A stretch of DNA of 22,387 nt from Lentisphaeria bacterium (GCA_016303095.1 JAEDMH010000023.1:1-22387); one strand, 5' to 3'. Counted from the stretch's first letter, positions 7,596 to 15,188 are shown. The notes: generated by a model from the letters alone, not told the origin. A program made the numbers and translations.

Positions 7596-8543
7596 ATGGC
7601 CTCTCTCTCCACCCTGGGCTGGCTGCCCCTGATCCTCCTCTCCGCCCTCTTCCTGGGCATCTACGACTTCTCCAAAAAGCATGCCGTGAACGGAAACCGG
7701 GTGATGCCCTGTCTCTTCCTGGGCACCCTTTGCGGCACCCTCTTCCTCATGGGCCTGCAACTCCTCCGGGGAAATTTTCTGGAGATGCTGTGCTGCACCC
7801 GGGAGGTATGGTGCCTCACCTTCCTGAAATCCGCCATCGTGGCAGGGAGCTGGATCGCCGGATACTTCGCTCTCCATGATCTTCCCATCTCCCTGGCGGC
7901 CCCCGTCCGCGCCTCCTCCCCCCTCTGGGTCACTTTTGGGGGGATCCTCCTCTTCGGAGATCGCCCCACAGGGCTCCAGGGACTGGGCATGCTGGTGGTC
8001 TTCGGGGGATATTTTCTCTTCAGCGCCTCGGGACGCCGGGAGGGCTTCTCCTGGCGAAGCCGTGGGGTGTGGATGATTGTGGCCGCCACGCTCATCGGCG
8101 CTGCCAGCGCCCTCTACGACAAATGGCTCTTCGGCCCCCGAAATCTCTCCCCGGATCAAGTCCAATTCCATTTCTCCCTGGATCTGGTGCTCATCCTGGG
8201 AACGGTCTGGCTTCTTCAAAGCCATCTCCCCTTCCTGAAGGAACAGCAGCCCTTCCAATGGCGCTGGTCCATCCCCGCCATCGGCATTCTTCTTATCATC
8301 GCCGACTTCTTCTTCTTCCACGCCCTGCATGCCCCCGGCACCCAGGTGGGGCTCCTGGCGATTCTTCGCCGCTCCTCCGTGGCGGTCTCTTTCGCCTGCG
8401 GCGCCTGGTACTTCCATGAACGGGACATTCCCCGAAAGCTGCTGGCCTTAGGCCTGGTGGTGGCGGGAGTGCTCATCTTGAGCCACAAGCCAGCCACGAC
8501 ACAACCTGCGCCCCCGCCGCCTGCCCCCATCCACACCCCATGA
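7596..8543 (+). CDS. EamA/DMT-family membrane transporter
   Basis: This 315-residue hydrophobic protein has about ten predicted membrane helices, the pattern of the drug/metabolite transporter superfamily with two EamA repeats. The first repeat runs from about 8 to 148; its last helices contain RASSPLWVTFGGILLFGDRP and GMLVVFGGYFLF. The second runs from about 158 to 300, ending in LALGLVVAGVLILS. A proline-rich cytoplasmic tail closes it. Substrates vary widely in this superfamily (amino acids, nucleosides, sugars, cofactors) and nothing here defines one. An AAGGAGG lies at the end of prmA, six bases between the genes. Its place behind nifUS-prmA suggests co-transcription but not a shared function. 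Confidence 0.8.
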   Translation: MASLSTLGWLPLILLSALFLGIYDFSKKHAVNGNRVMPCLFLGTLCGTLFLMGLQLLRGNFLEMLCCTREVWCLTFLKSAIVAGSWIAGYFALHDLPISLAAPVRASSPLWVTFGGILLFGDRPTGLQGLGMLVVFGGYFLFSASGRREGFSWRSRGVWMIVAATLIGAASALYDKWLFGPRNLSPDQVQFHFSLDLVLILGTVWLLQSHLPFLKEQQPFQWRWSIPAIGILLIIADFFFFHALHAPGTQVGLLAILRRSSVAVSFACGAWYFHERDIPRKLLALGLVVAGVLILSHKPATTQPAPPPPAPIHTP

Positions 8544-8606
8544 AGGGGCCTCCTCTTCCCCATTTTTCCTCTTCCTCTCTTCCCCATCCCCTCAACCCTT
8601 GCCCCT

Positions 8607-9884
8607 ATGTCTAAAAAGAGCACCAAGAAACGTCAGCTGAAAGTCGGATTCATCGGAGGAGGCCATCGCGGGCCCGGCCTCCAGGATCTTTTGCTGGAAA
8701 TGGAAGATGTGGCCATCACCTGTGTCTGCGAGGTCTATGAAGACCGACTGAAGGCCATGGTGGATCGTTGCACCGCCAAGAACCGCCCCGCCCCCGCCTC
8801 TTACACGGACTATCAGTTGCTCCTGGCGGAGAATGCGGAGGATAATCTGGACTGCCTCATCGCCCCTACCGCCTGGGAAAGCCACGTGCCCATTGCCGTG
8901 GCGGCCATGGAACACGGCATTCCCGTGGCCATCGAAGTGGGCGGGGCTTGTTCCCTGGATGACTGCTGGCAGCTGGTGCGGGTCAGCGAGGCCACGGGCG
9001 TCCCCTGCATGCTCCTGGAAAACTGCTGCTACGGCCGCAGTGAGATGGCCATGCTCAAGCTGGTGAAAGAGGGACTCTTTGGAGAATTGGTCCACTGCGA
9101 GGGAGGATATCACCACGATCTCCGCAGCGAAATCTGCTGCGGGGAGGAAAATCGCCACTACCGTCTGCGGAATTTCAAAGCCCGCAATGGTGAACTCTAC
9201 CCCACCCATGAGCTGGGGCCCATCGCCAAATATCTGAAGCTGAACCGGGGCAACCGCATGGTCTCCCTCACCGCCACGGCCTCCAAGGCTCGGGGACTCA
9301 ATGCCTGGGCCAAGGCCAACAAAGGCGCCGACCATCCTCTGGCGACCTACCCCTTCAACGAGGGCGATGTGGTCACCACCGTCATCAAATGTGCCAACGG
9401 TGAGACCATCGTGCTCACTCACGACTGCTCTCTCTATCGCCCCTATTCCCGGGGAAATGTCGTCCAGGGCACCCAGGGCATCTACATGGAGGACAAGAAC
9501 GCCCTCTCCATCCACGGCATCACCAAGGAGCAGGAGGGCTGGGATCCCGAAACCTGGGAAACCCTGGATACCCTTTGGGACAAAATCGAGCATCCCCTCT
9601 GGAAGAAATTCCAGGACGCGGGCGTCAAGGGAGGACACGGCGGCATGGACTTCCTGGTTCTCCGGGCTTTCCTGGAATCCGTCCGGGAGGGCAAGGAACC
9701 CCCCATCGATGTCTATGACACCGCCGCCTGGATGGCCATCACCCCCCTCTCCGAGGCCTCCATCGCCCAAGGCTCCGCCCCTGTGGCCATCCCGGATTTC
9801 ACCAACGGACTCTGGATGCAGGAACGCCCCGTGGAAAAGGGCACCTACTGCCTGGATGAAATCTGCGAACCCGGCGACCTCTAA
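8607..9884 (+). CDS. Gfo/Idh/MocA-family protein resembling GH109 glycosidases
   Basis: This 425-residue protein has an N-terminal NAD-binding Rossmann fold with GFIGGGHRG (14-22). The C-terminal part resembles GH109, the NAD-dependent alpha-N-acetylgalactosaminidase branch of the Gfo/Idh/MocA superfamily. Supporting segments: LYPTHELGPIAKYLKLNRG (197-215), GHGGMDFLVLRAFLE (343-357), VYDTAAWMAITPLSEASIA (369-387) and PDFTNGLW (396-403). GH109 enzymes cleave by an oxidation-elimination-addition mechanism with bound NAD. Unlike many GH109 proteins it has no Tat or Sec signal, so it should work in the cytoplasm on imported sugars. A plain sugar dehydrogenase is possible. There is no clear Shine-Dalgarno; it lies 63 bases after the transporter gene and 36 before the phosphodiesterase gene. 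Confidence 0.8.
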   Translation: MSKKSTKKRQLKVGFIGGGHRGPGLQDLLLEMEDVAITCVCEVYEDRLKAMVDRCTAKNRPAPASYTDYQLLLAENAEDNLDCLIAPTAWESHVPIAVAAMEHGIPVAIEVGGACSLDDCWQLVRVSEATGVPCMLLENCCYGRSEMAMLKLVKEGLFGELVHCEGGYHHDLRSEICCGEENRHYRLRNFKARNGELYPTHELGPIAKYLKLNRGNRMVSLTATASKARGLNAWAKANKGADHPLATYPFNEGDVVTTVIKCANGETIVLTHDCSLYRPYSRGNVVQGTQGIYMEDKNALSIHGITKEQEGWDPETWETLDTLWDKIEHPLWKKFQDAGVKGGHGGMDFLVLRAFLESVREGKEPPIDVYDTAAWMAITPLSEASIAQGSAPVAIPDFTNGLWMQERPVEKGTYCLDEICEPGDL

Positions 9885-9920
9885 TCCTGCCGACACCCTA
9901 ATCGAACCCCCACGCCCCCC

Positions 9921-10463
9921 ATGGAGACCATCGCCTTCTTCTCGGATGTCCACGGCGTCCCCGCTACCTTGGAGAAATTCCTCTTCCAGGCAGATCGACT
10001 GGGCGCAGAACTCCTGGTGCTCCTGGGGGACGCTCTTTATCACGGCCCCCGAAATGGCGTTCCCCATGCCTACGACCCCAAACAGGTGGCGGCTCTCCTG
10101 AACGCCCAGGGGGCCCGGATTCTGGCCGTCCGGGGAAACTGCGACAGCGATGTGGACCAAATGATGCTGGAGTTCCCCATCATGGCGGAGTATTCCCAGC
10201 TGATGGCGGGAGGACGTCGCTTCTTCCTTACCCACGGGCATCTCTATCACCGAGACTATCTCCCTCCCCTCCCCCAGGGCGCCGTCTTTGTCCAAGGACA
10301 CACCCATCTCCCTGCCCTGGAAACCCTCTCCCAGGGCATCACGTTCCTGAATCCCGGCTCCATCAGCCTCCCCAAAGGCGGGTTCCCCCCCACCTTTGCC
10401 CTCCTCCACCAGGGAGAACTCACCCTGAGAACCTTGGAAGACGGAAAAGTGTTTTCTCTCTAG
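9921..10463 (+). CDS. yfcE: YfcE-type metallophosphodiesterase
   Basis: This 180-residue calcineurin-like phosphoesterase is close in length to E. coli YfcE (184). The metal ligands are visible in order: Asp9 and His11 (FFSDVHG), Asp37 (LLGDALYHGP), Asn73 (RGNCD), His105 (LTHGH) and His127/His129 (QGHTH). NPGS (144-147) is also characteristic of the family. Relatives are manganese-dependent phosphodiesterases active on artificial substrates; the natural substrate is unknown. There is no obvious Shine-Dalgarno, only a C-rich leader. It ends the nifUS gene run. Its TAG stop lies inside the first unit of the TCTAGA-containing tandem repeat. Confidence 0.88.
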   Translation: METIAFFSDVHGVPATLEKFLFQADRLGAELLVLLGDALYHGPRNGVPHAYDPKQVAALLNAQGARILAVRGNCDSDVDQMMLEFPIMAEYSQLMAGGRRFFLTHGHLYHRDYLPPLPQGAVFVQGHTHLPALETLSQGITFLNPGSISLPKGGFPPTFALLHQGELTLRTLEDGKVFSL

Positions 10464-10514
10464 AAATCTAGAAATCTAGAGATCTAGAAATCTAGAAATC
10501 TAGAAATCTAGATT
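10459..10514. repeat. Seven-copy octamer tandem repeat (TCTAGAAA)
   Basis: Seven consecutive 8-base units start at 10459, 10467, 10475, 10483, 10491, 10499 and 10507. Six match TCTAGAAA or differ by one base; the third is TCTAGAGA and the last TCTAGATT. Every unit contains the palindrome TCTAGA. The TAG of the first unit is the stop codon of the phosphodiesterase gene. Confidence 0.95.
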
Positions 10515-10553
10515 CCCCCCAAGGCGGGACGTGCGGATAGCACGAACCGCCCT

Positions 10554-10623
10554 CTCTGTGAACTCCGTGCCCCGCGCAGCGGGGATTCCGTGTCCTCCGT
10601 GTTTTATCTCCGTGCTCTCCGTG
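10554..10623. repeat. Three pairs of CTCCGTG heptamers around a hairpin
   Basis: CTCCGTG or a one-base variant starts at 10554, 10563, 10586, 10595, 10608 and 10617. They form three pairs, each with a 9-base offset. A perfect hairpin (CCCCGC at 10570-10575, GCGGGG at 10579-10584) separates the first two pairs. I have seen similar CTCTGTG/CTCCGTG strings in intergenic DNA of environmental bacteria, which suggests a dispersed element. The rest of 10464-10667 holds no gene. Confidence 0.75.
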
Positions 10624-10667
10624 TCTAAACTTTGGCGTATTTTTATATCCTATTTATTCTAAGCATG

Positions 10668-12728
10668 TTATATTGAGTATTTCAGGAGGAAGTAGACGGG
10701 GGCGGCGCTCCAGGCGTGGCACATGCTGCGGGCCTTTTTGGCATCGGGAATTTCCGGGAAGGTGGTGAGCCAGGGGAAGCGCTTCAAGCATTGTCTCCAA
10801 GGCGTCAGAGCCATCCGCATTCCCTCCTTGTCTCCTAGTTTTCCCAGGGCATCCAGCACATAGAACTGGAAATAGAGACTGCACAGGGACAATCCTTTCT
10901 GATTCTGGACCAGGGCCTGATGGACGCTCTTCCGTCCCTCTGGGGGGACGGCGTCCGCCAGGATGGCCAGGGCCTGGGCATGTCGGCTGAACCAGGGTTT
11001 TCCCGGCACATCCTGGAAGAGGCCCCGTTGGGGATCCCAGCATTGTTTTTTGAGGGCTTCCAGGAGGCAGAGGCGATCTTGCCGCCATTGTTCGGCCTGG
11101 GCGACTTCCCCCTCTTCCCGGGCCATGGCTTCTGCCGCCTGGAGGGCGAGGGCGTAGAAGAGATTTTCCAGGGAGGTGGGGGAGGCCTCATCCCGGGAGG
11201 GATCTCCGTAGGACCATTCTTCCACCCAGTCGGTGAAGGCCCAATGCCCCGGGTGTCCGGCCAATCCGGTTTCCGGCGAGACCAGATCTTTGTAGTATTT
11301 CAGGACTCCCTGGATGTTCCAGAAGAGGCGGTGACGGAAGGCGGGATCGGGGAAGTATTGGAGATAATCCTGGATCATCAGCACCCAGATGAGGGCATAT
11401 CCCGGGATGAATTGAGGCAGGGCGGAGGGGAAACGGCTTTGCACCAGGCCGTTGGGGGCCTGGCTCCGCTGGAAATCCAGGATGGCCTTCCGTCCCAGCT
11501 CTCCCTTTCCTGTGGCCTCGTAGGAGATGAGGGCCTGGATCCGGGTGTCTCCCTCGTATTGGAATCGTTCATAGAAGGGGCAATCCTCGTAGGTGTCGTG
11601 GGCGCAGCAGCGGGCGGTGTGCACCCCCACCCGGTAGATATCCTCCAGCCAGGTTTCGGAGGAGGAATAGGGGCGGAAGGAGCCGAAGTCGTAGGAGCTG
11701 AAGAGGGCATGCAAGGTGATTTCACAGGGCAAATCCAGATTGGCCACCACCCATAGGTAGGCTCCCGCCCGAATCTCGAAGGTCTCCATGCTCCAAGGAT
11801 CGTCCGTCACCTTCAGCACATCCTGCTGCCAATGGACTTCCTTCTTCGTCTCGCACCACCGCAACAGCACGAGCCCCGTCGCCCCGCCGCCCCGGACCTG
11901 GAGATAGCCCGTAAAATACCGGGGGAAGGCGAGGAGGAAGCTAGAGCATCCCTCGAGAAGGGTGGCCGTAATGCTTCCATCCGGATTTTTTCGCCAGGGC
12001 ACCCCCGAGGCGTCCGCCACCCTCATGGGCATGGGTTCCCGGGTCATGGGGCGCACCTGGGGCATGTCCATGGCCCAGGTGGTGCCCGGATCCGGCATCA
12101 GGCGCAGTCCGTGGATGTTGGGTCCCCGGTCCAGGGCATAGAGGAGCTTCCATTCCGGTCCCTCCTCGTAGTCCAGGGACATCCATTCTCCCGGGGAACG
12201 GGAGAAATCCGTCTCCTCCCGGGGGATGGCGAAGAAGAAATCACCTTTGGAGACCTCCTCCTGGGGAGAGAGGGGACGACGGCTCTCGTCCGTTCTGCCC
12301 CGCCATTCCCCTGGCGTGGAGAGGGAAAGCTCTCCGTCCTGGCAGGAGAAATAGAATCCGCCCCCCAAATGCATTTCGGAAAAGGGGGAGGTGCTTCCGA
12401 ACCATCCGTCCGCCCACACCACCACCTCGGCGGAAAGCACGTGACGTCCGGGGGCGAGGGTCACTTCTCCCCGGAAGAGCTGTTTGTAGTAGGCGGGACT
12501 CTTCACGGGGCCGCTGGCCAGGAATACCCCGTCCAAATAGAGGCGATACCGGCAATCCCCCGTCACATAGTAGGTCAAGGAACGCGCTTCGGAGACGGAG
12601 AAGACCCGGCGAAAGAGACGATATCCCGGGGCATAGCTCACCAGGCCGGGAATCCACGCCCATCTCCCCTGGGCGGCTTTCTGATATTCTTCGCGGGAAG
12701 GAACGGGCAAGCAAGGGGAAGGAGTCAT
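10668..12728 (-). CDS. GH78-type alpha-L-rhamnosidase-like glycoside hydrolase
   Basis: This 686-residue protein has the GH78 plan. An N-terminal beta-sandwich includes a lectin-like part (VTGDCRYRLYLDG, 55-67). A second sandwich follows, then an (alpha/alpha)6 barrel from about 355. The core motif EDCPFYERFQYEGDTR (381-396) is the variant form of the rhamnosidase DCPxxE...GD signature, with candidate acidic residues Asp382, Glu387 and Asp394. Aromatic residues further along (HPGHWAFTDWVEEW) fit a sugar pocket. It probably releases alpha-L-rhamnose or a related sugar; members of this variant subgroup are poorly characterised. No signal peptide is seen, so it is probably intracellular. The ATG at 12728 has no Shine-Dalgarno. 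A -10-like TATAGT (12829-12824) lies in the hairpin upstream. Confidence 0.85.
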   Translation of the reverse strand: MTPSPCLPVPSREEYQKAAQGRWAWIPGLVSYAPGYRLFRRVFSVSEARSLTYYVTGDCRYRLYLDGVFLASGPVKSPAYYKQLFRGEVTLAPGRHVLSAEVVVWADGWFGSTSPFSEMHLGGGFYFSCQDGELSLSTPGEWRGRTDESRRPLSPQEEVSKGDFFFAIPREETDFSRSPGEWMSLDYEEGPEWKLLYALDRGPNIHGLRLMPDPGTTWAMDMPQVRPMTREPMPMRVADASGVPWRKNPDGSITATLLEGCSSFLLAFPRYFTGYLQVRGGGATGLVLLRWCETKKEVHWQQDVLKVTDDPWSMETFEIRAGAYLWVVANLDLPCEITLHALFSSYDFGSFRPYSSSETWLEDIYRVGVHTARCCAHDTYEDCPFYERFQYEGDTRIQALISYEATGKGELGRKAILDFQRSQAPNGLVQSRFPSALPQFIPGYALIWVLMIQDYLQYFPDPAFRHRLFWNIQGVLKYYKDLVSPETGLAGHPGHWAFTDWVEEWSYGDPSRDEASPTSLENLFYALALQAAEAMAREEGEVAQAEQWRQDRLCLLEALKKQCWDPQRGLFQDVPGKPWFSRHAQALAILADAVPPEGRKSVHQALVQNQKGLSLCSLYFQFYVLDALGKLGDKEGMRMALTPWRQCLKRFPWLTTFPEIPDAKKARSMCHAWSAAPVYFLLKYSI

Positions 12729-12817
12729 GGGAGATCGCCAAAAAGGGGGAAGGGCAAGAGACGCTTCCCCGGGAAGCGGATTCCCTGGGAATCGTCGTCT
12801 GTGGCAGAAAGAAACTA

Positions 12818-12834
12818 CGGGATACTATATCCCG
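12818..12834 (-). terminator. Hairpin just after the FGE-domain gene
   Basis: CGGGATA (12818-12824) and TATCCCG (12828-12834) form a perfect 7-bp stem with a 3-base loop. It starts four bases past the FGE-domain stop codon and is followed on the minus strand by a T-rich stretch (TAGTTTCTTTCT). It could terminate that gene. The same bases contain TATAGT on the minus strand and could serve as a -10 element for the GH78 gene. I cannot decide between the two. Confidence 0.5.
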
Positions 12835-12837
12835 GAG

Positions 12838-13497
12838 CTAGCGTTCCCGGACCACCCGGAAGCCTACCTTCTCATAGCCGGAAGCGGCCTGGCGGAACTC
12901 CTCCCGGGCCTCTGTGCGGCAAGCGGTCCGGGGCGTGTTCCAGGCTCCGCCTTTCACCGCCAGGTTCACTGCCTGAACCGACTTGCCCGGATCTCCGGCC
13001 TTCGCCGTGCTGGTCCACTCCCCCGCATTTCCCCACATGTCCACCGCCCCGCAGGCGGCCTGGGTCATCGCATCCTGGGTCACGGGAGTGGTTCCCGGAT
13101 TCTCCCCATTGTTGAAGTCCGCATCCTTGGGCATGTGCCCTGCCGCAATCTCCCACTCCTCCGCCGTGGGCAGACGGTATCTCCCCTGGCCCAAGGTGGC
13201 CGTCAACCATTGGCAGTAGGCAACGGCATCCGGATAGCCCACATTCACCACAGGGTGCGCCTCCTTTCCCGCCAGATACCTCCCCTCCTTCCAGTCTTTG
13301 GGCGCGGGACGTCCCGTGGCCTTCAGAAAGTCGGCATATTGCCCGTTGGTTACCGGCGTGTAGGCGATTAGGATTGTCTTTCCATCCCCTCCTCCGAGGG
13401 ACTGCGCCCCCCCCTCTCGAAATGGTTCTTTTTCTTCCTTTCTTTTTGCACGAGTAAAATTATATTTTATCCCGTGCAAAATCCAAGGAGGTGCCAC
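12838..13497 (-). CDS. FGE/SUMF1-domain protein, N-terminally incomplete
   Basis: Residues from about 43 onward match the formylglycine-generating enzyme-like domain (PF03781): YTPVTNGQYADFLKA, HPVVNVGYPDAVAYCQWL, YRLPTAEEWEIAAGH, CGAVDMWGNAGEWTS, VKGGAWNTPRTACRTEAR and the terminal VGFRVVRE. Such proteins oxidise sulfatase cysteines, or carry sulfoxide-synthase or binding roles. The usual beginning (the GGxFxMG segment and first strands, about 40-60 residues) is missing. It is replaced by a charged, low-complexity stretch. The only start that spans the frame is a GTG at 13497 with no ribosome binding site, lying across the operator of the divergent gene pair. A GGAGGAGGGG-ATG at 13395-13385 is in another frame and soon stops. 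I therefore think this is a 5'-truncated remnant. No sulfatase gene is nearby. Confidence 0.7.
   Translation of the reverse strand: MAPPWILHGIKYNFTRAKRKEEKEPFREGGAQSLGGGDGKTILIAYTPVTNGQYADFLKATGRPAPKDWKEGRYLAGKEAHPVVNVGYPDAVAYCQWLTATLGQGRYRLPTAEEWEIAAGHMPKDADFNNGENPGTTPVTQDAMTQAACGAVDMWGNAGEWTSTAKAGDPGKSVQAVNLAVKGGAWNTPRTACRTEAREEFRQAASGYEKVGFRVVRER
13444..13481 (+). promoter_or_regulatory. Nested palindromic operator/promoter of the AbiE-like pair
   Basis: Two concentric inverted repeats lie just before the winged-helix gene. The outer arms are TTTTGCACG (13444-13452) and CGTGCAAAA (13473-13481), perfect over nine bases. The inner arms are TAAAAT (13455-13460) and ATTTTA (13464-13469). The AT-rich core offers -10-like sequences such as TATATT (13461-13466). 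The site ends three bases before the AAGGAGG ribosome binding site (13485-13491). This geometry fits autorepression by the DNA-binding partner. Confidence 0.75.
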
Positions 13498-14439
13498 ATG
13501 ATTCAGCGCATCAAGAACTACCTGCAGAAGACCTTGGGGATCGAGATTCAGGCCAAGGCTCAGGGCAATCGTTCATTTCCCGCCTATTTGGGATGGAGTT
13601 TCGACTTTTACAAGGTCATTCTCGCCGGGCACCACTGCCTTCTCGCGTTACAGAAGCCGGAGGCCCATCTGACTCCCCTAGCCATCGACAAAGGGGTCGC
13701 CATCCTTTCGGCTCGCACCAAGGGGACGGTGGTTTTTGCTTGTGAAACCATGCCAGCCTACGAGAGGCAAAGACTTGTTCTACGGAAAATTCCTTTCATC
13801 ATTCCCAATCGACAACTATACCTGCCATTTTTGGCTTTGGCATTCTCTGAATTTGGCACAAAGAAACCGCGGAGCTTCGAGGCTCTCGGCAATGGTGCGC
13901 AAATTCTCCTGATGCGATGGTGGAATGGTTTTTCCACCAGTTTTTGCCTCACGGAGGCGATGGAATCCACAGGGTTTTCCAAACCCACGGTGCTTCGCGC
14001 TTTCGATGAATTGGAATACTTTGGAGTGGCAAGACGTCAGGGCAAGGATCGTCGTTTGTTCTTTCTCGGCACACCTTGGCAACAATGGGTGAAACAGCGA
14101 GACAGCTTGCCTTCCCCCTGTCGACGCATCATCGGCCTGGAAGCTCTGCCCCCCGGGCTTGAGGCAATTTCTGCGGGAACAGAGGCCCTCGCCCGACGAA
14201 GCAGCTTGAATCCTCCGGAGTGGCGGGAGGTTGCCATCTTTCACACAGACTATTCCCGAAATCGCCAACGGGAAATTCCTGCCCAAGATGCCCCCGTCCG
14301 CCTGGAACTATGGAACTATCCTCCCCTTCCTATGCCCGATGGGGGAGTCGACCCATTTTCCCTTTGGTTGACCTTGAAAGCCAAGCAAAATGAGCGTCTC
14401 CAACTTTGCCTGGAGGAAATGATGGGGAGGGTGCTATGA
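13498..14439 (+). CDS. Winged-helix protein, AbiEi-like putative antitoxin/regulator
   Basis: This 313-residue protein is encoded directly upstream of, and overlapping, an AbiEii-like nucleotidyltransferase. A strong AAGGAGG six bases before the ATG sets the start. Residues about 136-190 form a probable winged helix: LTEAMESTGFSKPTVLRAFDELEYFG (151-176) reads as helix-turn-helix and QGKDRRLFFLG (181-191) as the wing. The preceding segment has KIPFIIPNRQLYLPFLAL (97-114), which I recall from MarR-annotated proteins paired with AbiEii-type genes. The N-terminal 90 and C-terminal 100 residues are unassigned. In known AbiE systems the winged helix is N-terminal; here it is central. The palindromic operator suggests autoregulation. 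Base composition is visibly less GC-rich than in neighbouring genes, which suggests transfer. The antitoxin role is inferred from context. Confidence 0.7.
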   Translation: MIQRIKNYLQKTLGIEIQAKAQGNRSFPAYLGWSFDFYKVILAGHHCLLALQKPEAHLTPLAIDKGVAILSARTKGTVVFACETMPAYERQRLVLRKIPFIIPNRQLYLPFLALAFSEFGTKKPRSFEALGNGAQILLMRWWNGFSTSFCLTEAMESTGFSKPTVLRAFDELEYFGVARRQGKDRRLFFLGTPWQQWVKQRDSLPSPCRRIIGLEALPPGLEAISAGTEALARRSSLNPPEWREVAIFHTDYSRNRQREIPAQDAPVRLELWNYPPLPMPDGGVDPFSLWLTLKAKQNERLQLCLEEMMGRVL

Positions 14440-15188
14440 TCCGGGGACTCGACACATTCCGCAACCATTTCTCCGGAATGGAGGAACATTATGTTCTCAT
14501 TGGAGGAGCCGCCTGCGAACTCCATCTTTCCCAGACCCCCTTCCTCTTTCGCGCCACGCACGACTTGGATATCGTCCTTTGCCTTGAGGCCCTCTCCGAA
14601 CCCTTCGGCGAAAAGCTATGGGATTTCCTGCATCGGGGCGGCTATCAGATTCAGGGAAAATCCGATGGGAAGAAGCATTTCTATCGTTTTCGGCATCCCG
14701 CCTCCCCGGAATACCCAGCAATGCTTGAGTTGTTCACTCGAATTCCTGAGGTCTTCCGAGGAAGAGATCTTCAGGAGCTGACACCGCTCCCACTTTCTGG
14801 AGAAATCTCCAGCTTATCCGCTATTCTTCTTGATGATGACTACTATTCTCTGATACTCCACAATAGAACTGTGCTGAATGGGCTTTCGGTGCTTACCCCG
14901 GAAGCTCTCATTGTTCTGAAAGCAAAGGCATGGATGGATTTGTCCGCCCGCAGGGCAAAAGGAGAATCCATAGACGCCAGAGATGTCAAAAAACACCGCA
15001 ACGACATCCTTCGCCTGTCTGCCTTGCTCAGCTCAGACAATTCCCTCGTTCTCCCCCACACGATTGCGAGGGAAATGGCCGATTTTCTTCAGTGTCTGAC
15101 CATCGACGGCCACGACCTCACGGCATTGGGCATTCTAGGGTCGCCCGATGAAATCCACGACATGCTCTCTGCTCTTCTGCAACCGTGA
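14436..15188 (+). CDS. AbiEii/MNT-like nucleotidyltransferase, putative toxin
   Basis: This 250-residue protein has the nucleotidyltransferase fold signature: LIGGAACELH (21-30) followed by RATHDLDIVL (39-48), with Asp43 and Asp45 as the metal-binding pair. The second part, LKAKAWMDLSARRAKGE and DVKKHRNDILRL, matches proteins annotated as AbiEii/AbiGii toxin-family nucleotidyltransferases. Characterised relatives transfer nucleotides to tRNA or related targets and arrest growth, which can block phage propagation. The ATG overlaps the upstream stop as ATGA (14436-14439), with GGAGG five bases before it, so the two are co-translated with the partner first, as in type IV toxin-antitoxin operons. 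The catalytic residues look intact. Composition is less GC-rich than the surroundings. Substrate and toxicity are untested inferences. Confidence 0.8.
   Translation: MIRGLDTFRNHFSGMEEHYVLIGGAACELHLSQTPFLFRATHDLDIVLCLEALSEPFGEKLWDFLHRGGYQIQGKSDGKKHFYRFRHPASPEYPAMLELFTRIPEVFRGRDLQELTPLPLSGEISSLSAILLDDDYYSLILHNRTVLNGLSVLTPEALIVLKAKAWMDLSARRAKGESIDARDVKKHRNDILRLSALLSSDNSLVLPHTIAREMADFLQCLTIDGHDLTALGILGSPDEIHDMLSALLQP

Noticed and set aside
5376..8417. A 1013-codon open frame on the minus strand opposite nifS, prmA and the transporter gene
   Set aside because: It lies antisense to three well-supported genes, is rich in Gly, Gln, Glu and His as expected from GC-rich mirror frames, and shows no recognisable domain or ribosome binding site.
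10459..10623. A CRISPR array
   Set aside because: The octamer units are contiguous without spacers and the CTCCGTG pairs are too short and irregular. No cas gene is present.
13498..15188. An insertion sequence or prophage carrying the two-gene module
   Set aside because: No transposase, integrase, terminal inverted repeats or target-site duplication could be seen. The palindrome at 13444-13481 has no partner at the other end.
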